From the NCBI GenBank assembly GCA_963920665.1, contig OY987273.1, positions 6,264,501 to 6,328,500 on the forward strand: a stretch of 64,000 nucleotides of DNA. Reading direction: 5' to 3'. The notes beneath the pieces were generated by a model that made no database searches, was not told where the DNA came from, and worked only from the letters and a program-made list of their open reading frames with translations. The stretch is from Straminergon stramineum (lineage: Eukaryota; Streptophyta; Bryopsida; Hypnales; Calliergonaceae). Made by a program: the position numbers and the translations under genes. Shown piece after piece: positions 60,265 through 64,000 of the stretch (its first letter is position 1; each line of letters starts with the position of its first letter).

Positions 60265-60511
60265 GTAAGTAGTATTGTGCTTTGACTTCTGATTTGTACA
60301 ATACACACTACTTCCCGTTATTGTTGTACCTAACATCCCATTGATTTTCAATTAGTAGTTTCATTAGCAAAAGAGTGAAACATAGAAATTTGATTGCTAT
60401 TGTGTCCAATGAGAGTGTTGGTGTTGTCCATCATCGAAATGGTGAGGAATACGTCTCCCGATATTTTTGCTGAAAATTATGAAGGATCCTATATTATATC
60501 AATATAGAGTA

Positions 60512-61651
60512 TATCCTCAAGTCGACGATATCAAGAGAATTCAATATATAATTGAGAATAGTGGAGTCTAGGAGAAGATAGAACAGTCTGAATTCTTGAG
60601 ACTCATCCATCGTATGCTTGAGTTGACGATATCTATTTAATTTAGTAATATGTGGGTCTTATCGTCGACATGAGGATAGGACTTAGTTTTATATTCCTAT
60701 GAATGATATCGATTTTATATTATAAAGGACGATATTCGTCTTGAAGTATAATGTTGGAAGGTTTATATTTCAAGAAGTTTTATCGTCGACTCGATGATAT
60801 TTAAATCTCGTAATTTTGGTACCTAGTTTAATAATCGTAAAATATTTTAGAAAAGTATTTGTCTAATGGTCATATTGTCAACTCAAGGATAAGTCACATT
60901 TTCAAGAATAACCTCTATTATTGATAAGAATTTATTGGACTCCAAGTTAGATTATAACTAAGAAAGGTTAATATTTTTTTATTCTCAGGAGGATATCGTT
61001 GACTTAGTGGTACTCATTTTTACTTCATGCATAATCCTTTCATTTTCATTTGTTTTCTAAATTGAGTTTATAAATGATAATATACATCCGTACATTATTC
61101 GACTATGTTTTGTTCGTGTTCTTGGGAATGTCTCTAACACATTCTCTTAGATTTGATGATAGCCTTCATGTCCGTTTAGAGGTTTTGTTATCCTCAATTC
61201 GATGATATTTATTTTATTTAGGAATACATTCGTCTTATTATCTATTTTCTCATGAATGTGAAATTTATATATTCACAATTAATATCTTCTATATATCGTA
61301 ATTGACGATAAGCCCTTTATATGATAATGTTGGAAGGTTTACATTTTTGGATTCACACATGATTATTGTCGAGTCAATGATACGCATTTCTAAATTCGAC
61401 AGTCACATTCTGAGTCATATATGACTAAGATCTTGATAATTAATGAAGAGCCACACTCTACGTCACTTAGGAAGAGTCAAAATGTCCCTTACATTATTGG
61501 ACCAATGATTTTCTGTGTTGTGGCTTGAAGTCTTTTTGAATTTATTACTTCATTTGAAAAATACATTTAGAAATTATTCACGAGGAAACGTTTTGTAGTT
61601 ACAAATTCTGAGTTAAAGACAATTATTTACTCTATCCTTGGTTCGAGGATA
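60512..61651. promoter_or_regulatory. Palindrome cluster in the leader intron (copy B), more decayed
   Basis: Counterparts of all nine copy A elements start at 60512, 60613, 60660, 60781, 60873, 60994, 61189, 61364 and 61633. The best kept is TATCGTCGACTCGATGATA at 60781. A related 17-bp palindrome TATCGTAATTGACGATA (61294-61310) is recognisable here but eroded in copy A (8420-8436). Changes between copies are almost all C/T or G/A. Confidence 0.85.
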
Positions 61652-61892
61652 GACATATGTATTTTGTGATTATTGTGTCAACCAATTTGATTTGTATTAT
61701 CTACAATTCCAATTGATTAAGAGTTCACATTGATTTGAGGATAAGAATTCTCTTTGTAATATATTCAAAATAGATTGTGTATAACGTATATTTCATATAG
61801 TCTTCTGTTTGAAATTGAGTGTGACACATTGAGACGATCATGTGTTGTTCTCGTATCTGAGGTAATTGTTCTCATTCACTAATTTGCTCTAG

Positions 61893-64000
61893 CCCGCAAA
61901 ATGGATATTCACGGACTTGAAGATTTTGCAAACCCGGTGCCTATATTACACCCTGATGTCTGTATATGTGATGGGAATCCTTGTGCAAAATGGAACTTCA
62001 AACCAGTCACTCTCCGTAATGAAGCAGGGGACGATGTCACAAATGCAGTCTTACAAAGTGTTGATCCAGATGTTGTGGTAGATAGCAATGGGAAGCCTCT
62101 TGGTGATGATCGAGTTTCCGTTCAAATTGCACAGTCCTTGTGCAAGGCAGAAGTCCCAACCGGGTGGATGTGGTCAATTCACTCCTAGCACATCAAGTGA
62201 GTTTTTCTCTTTGGTGTTAGTTTGTATAACCATGACCAGACACATATTTACAACACGGCTATGAATGCTACTATTAGAAGAGTTCGTAAAGGGGTTCAAT
62301 CCTATGAAAGCTTTTGAGAGAGAATGGAGCTTAATTATCCCAAAAAAGAGACCCTCCTCGTTCCTCAAGCGATAATTGAAGTCTCTACCAAAACTTGTTG
62401 TCCAAACAATTGTTTGCAACCTTTTCCGCGTGGGCAAATTCAAGCCATTTGTTCTCAACTCCATGTTAACGATGGGGTATATGCTCGGAAGAAGTATCTT
62501 CTTGAGGTGCATAGGCAGATCCACAAAGATCCTGTTGGCAAGGAGTGAATTACCTTGAAAGGAAGGGAAGTGTGTCCCATTGCATGGTGGACCATTCATG
62601 GGATTTTGAAAGCTACCTTTTATAGGTACAAAGAGATGGCTAAGGATGGGAAGCAAGTAGAGGCACATGGGAATTTGGGGTCCAAAAACCCAAGGAAACA
62701 TACTATGCAAGCTACTTCAACACTTCGAACATTAGTGGTTCTTGAAGCTGACAAAATGCCACACAAAACGAGGATACTAGAATCAGGGGAGAAAGTCCCT
62801 GCAATGGTTTTGCCATTTGCATTTCGCTGGAGTGATCAATTACCAAAAATCAATGAGGCCAATGCAACTTTAAATATGCAACCAATTTCTTTGAGTGGCT
62901 TGCATAACATTCGACATGCTTCTTTCCCAAAATTTGCTCCAAAAGCACGTGGAGATAGTTTCACTCGATGTGGCTTGTGTGATAAATACATGCAATTGAG
63001 GAGCGCATGTACTCCCCTTTCGTATGTGCAAGAGAGGTGGAATGTTGCTTTGGATACCCACCTTGTGGGCCAAAGGGCCCATAGAGAATTGCACTATGCA
63101 AATTGGCATATTTCTGAAACATATCCTGAGAAGATGCTAACCATTATCCATGATAAAATGGATCACTCTAAGATTGCTTCTCCACACTTCTCTTACAAGA
63201 CCAAAGCAATGGATTCCTACATGAAAATGCCCGTTGCAGTTACGAGTATGATTGCTCATGGGCATGGGGATGTTAGATATGCACACTTCAGTTTAGACAT
63301 TTTTCCAACAAACTCAAATCATACCATTGGGTCCATCGCAAAGTTGTTGCATGATGTTGAAGAACCACCAAAGAATTCATTGTGCAAATTATTCTCTAAA
63401 AAGGAGATGCAATCCACATTAACCAAGGCGATTCTGGAAGAGTCAGATATTTGCTTGGACTCTTTCCTTCCTCCTCCAGAAGAATCAAATCCAGCTCAAC
63501 CTTTACCACCAATATTGACTTTGCAGTTGGATAATGCATCAGGGGACAATAAGAATAGATGTGTTTTTGCTTTTTGTTCCCTACTTGTATACATAGGGAT
63601 TTTCTGCGAAGTGTACATCAATTTCCTCATTGTTGGGCACACTCATGAAGACATTGACGCTCTTTTTGGTCAATGGAGCACTAAATTGAAGACAAACAAC
63701 TATCCAACACTTCTAAAACTCATGAAATCCTTCATGGATTGTGAAACGCACCTCGTCATTCCTCATCTCATCGAGGAAGTTCCTGATTTCACGCGATATG
63801 TAGATGGGTATTTGGGCACAGGAGGAGATTTTTTGGAAGGTCATTCTAGGTCCCAACAGTTCAAGTTTTACATGGATTCTAGTGGATGGCCTTTGATGGA
63901 GTTTAAAAATTTGTGTACGGACAAAAAATGGTTGCCAGAGGACGGCAAAAGAATTCGCTTGCGGTCTGAAACTGAAGACGGACATCCAATACTTCCAAGC
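61893..64000 (+). pseudogene. DUF7869-type transposase-like protein, disabled, 3' end outside the window (copy B)
   Basis: Acceptor TTTGCTCTAG (ending 61892) precedes ATG 61901. The frame has stops at 62186 (TAG), 62198 (TGA), 62315 (TGA) and 62546 (TGA), then stays open from 62549 to the window edge (484 codons), with GHTHEDIDALFGQWS and LTLQLDNASGDNKNR kept. Only the stop at 62315 is shared with copy A (9437). At 62132 and 62171 copy B keeps CAG and TGG where copy A has TAG. Many replacement changes in conserved positions (for example VYIGIFCEVY against IYKGIFRKVY) suggest no recent selection on this copy. Confidence 0.8.

Larger units (their letters stand above)
57737..64000 (+). mobile_element. 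Direct repeat copy B, truncated by the window edge
   Basis: Collinear with 4877-11122, roughly nine bases in ten identical by eye in the coding part, with most differences being transitions. It starts abruptly at ATAAAAGTGTTT after unrelated T-rich sequence. It contains the same order of telomere-like repeat, minisatellite, leader exon, palindrome-rich intron and transposase-like gene, and continues beyond base 64000. Confidence 0.8.

Noticed and set aside
200..61651. CRISPR-like array from the repeated 19-mers
   Set aside because: Repeats are irregularly spaced, palindromic, variable and intronic in a eukaryotic context; no cas genes.
4877..64000. Endogenous giant-virus insertion
   Set aside because: Kinase, RING, FCP1 and methyltransferase-like genes are a virus-like mix, but introns, CACTA structures, absence of capsid or polymerase genes and plant-type decay favour transposable elements.

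Overview
This window looks like nuclear DNA of a land plant with a large genome full of transposable elements. The evidence is plant-type telomere repeats (TTTAGGG/TTAGGG class), CACTA (En/Spm-type) termini with 3-bp target duplications, GT-AG introns, and coding remnants whose stop codons fit cytosine-methylation decay in CG and CHG contexts. A fern, gymnosperm, lycophyte or bryophyte seems more likely than a compact angiosperm genome, but I cannot name the species. I see no intact, clearly host single-copy gene, no tRNA or rRNA, and no CRISPR. Nearly all coding signal is decayed mobile-element or element-captured genes.

Layout. 1-2 kb: the 5' head, on the minus strand, of a gene like the one at 47-54 kb. 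4.88-11.87 kb: copy A of a repeat carrying interstitial telomere repeats, a 26-bp-class minisatellite, a leader exon, a leader intron studded with 19-bp palindromes, and a transposase-like gene with a DUF7869-type signature (disabled). Copy B of the same repeat runs from 57.74 kb off the right edge. 14.3-17.7 kb: a decayed FCP1/NIF-like phosphatase gene, followed by a CACTA-like terminus. 19.5-20.7 kb: a decayed acidic gene. 21.4-43.3 kb: several decayed genes (three of one family, one with a RING-H2 finger; a pseudokinase; an unknown one), mostly preceded by C-rich degenerate repeats around CCCGCAGTCGCC, three of them with a shared leader of about 20 bp. A complete 5,027-bp non-autonomous CACTA element (34537-39563, duplication GCA) is inserted between one such promoter and its gene, and a 131-bp CACTA-type MITE (duplication ATA) lies at 24773-24903. 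43.6-45.4 kb: a GC-rich block. 45.8-46.8 kb: another FCP1-like gene. 47.1-51.8 kb: a three-coding-exon, about 1,417-codon gene (disabled) with a ParB-like motif and, tentatively, a DNA-methyltransferase-like motif.

The most unusual signal is a 19-bp near-perfect palindrome, consensus TATC(G/C)TCGA(G/C)TCGA(G/C)GATA, found about 30 times. It is concentrated in the leader introns of two unrelated gene families (the DUF7869-type gene and the ParB-type gene), and it occurs in every intron of the ParB-type gene. This suggests a shared intronic regulatory or structural signal belonging to one mobile-element system. Comparing copies A and B shows decay by opposite-strand C-to-T changes at the same ancestral CGA codons.

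Limits: all similarities were judged by eye from the sequence. Family names for the DUF7869, ParB, FCP1, RING and kinase regions rest on remembered motifs. The methyltransferase call is an inference.
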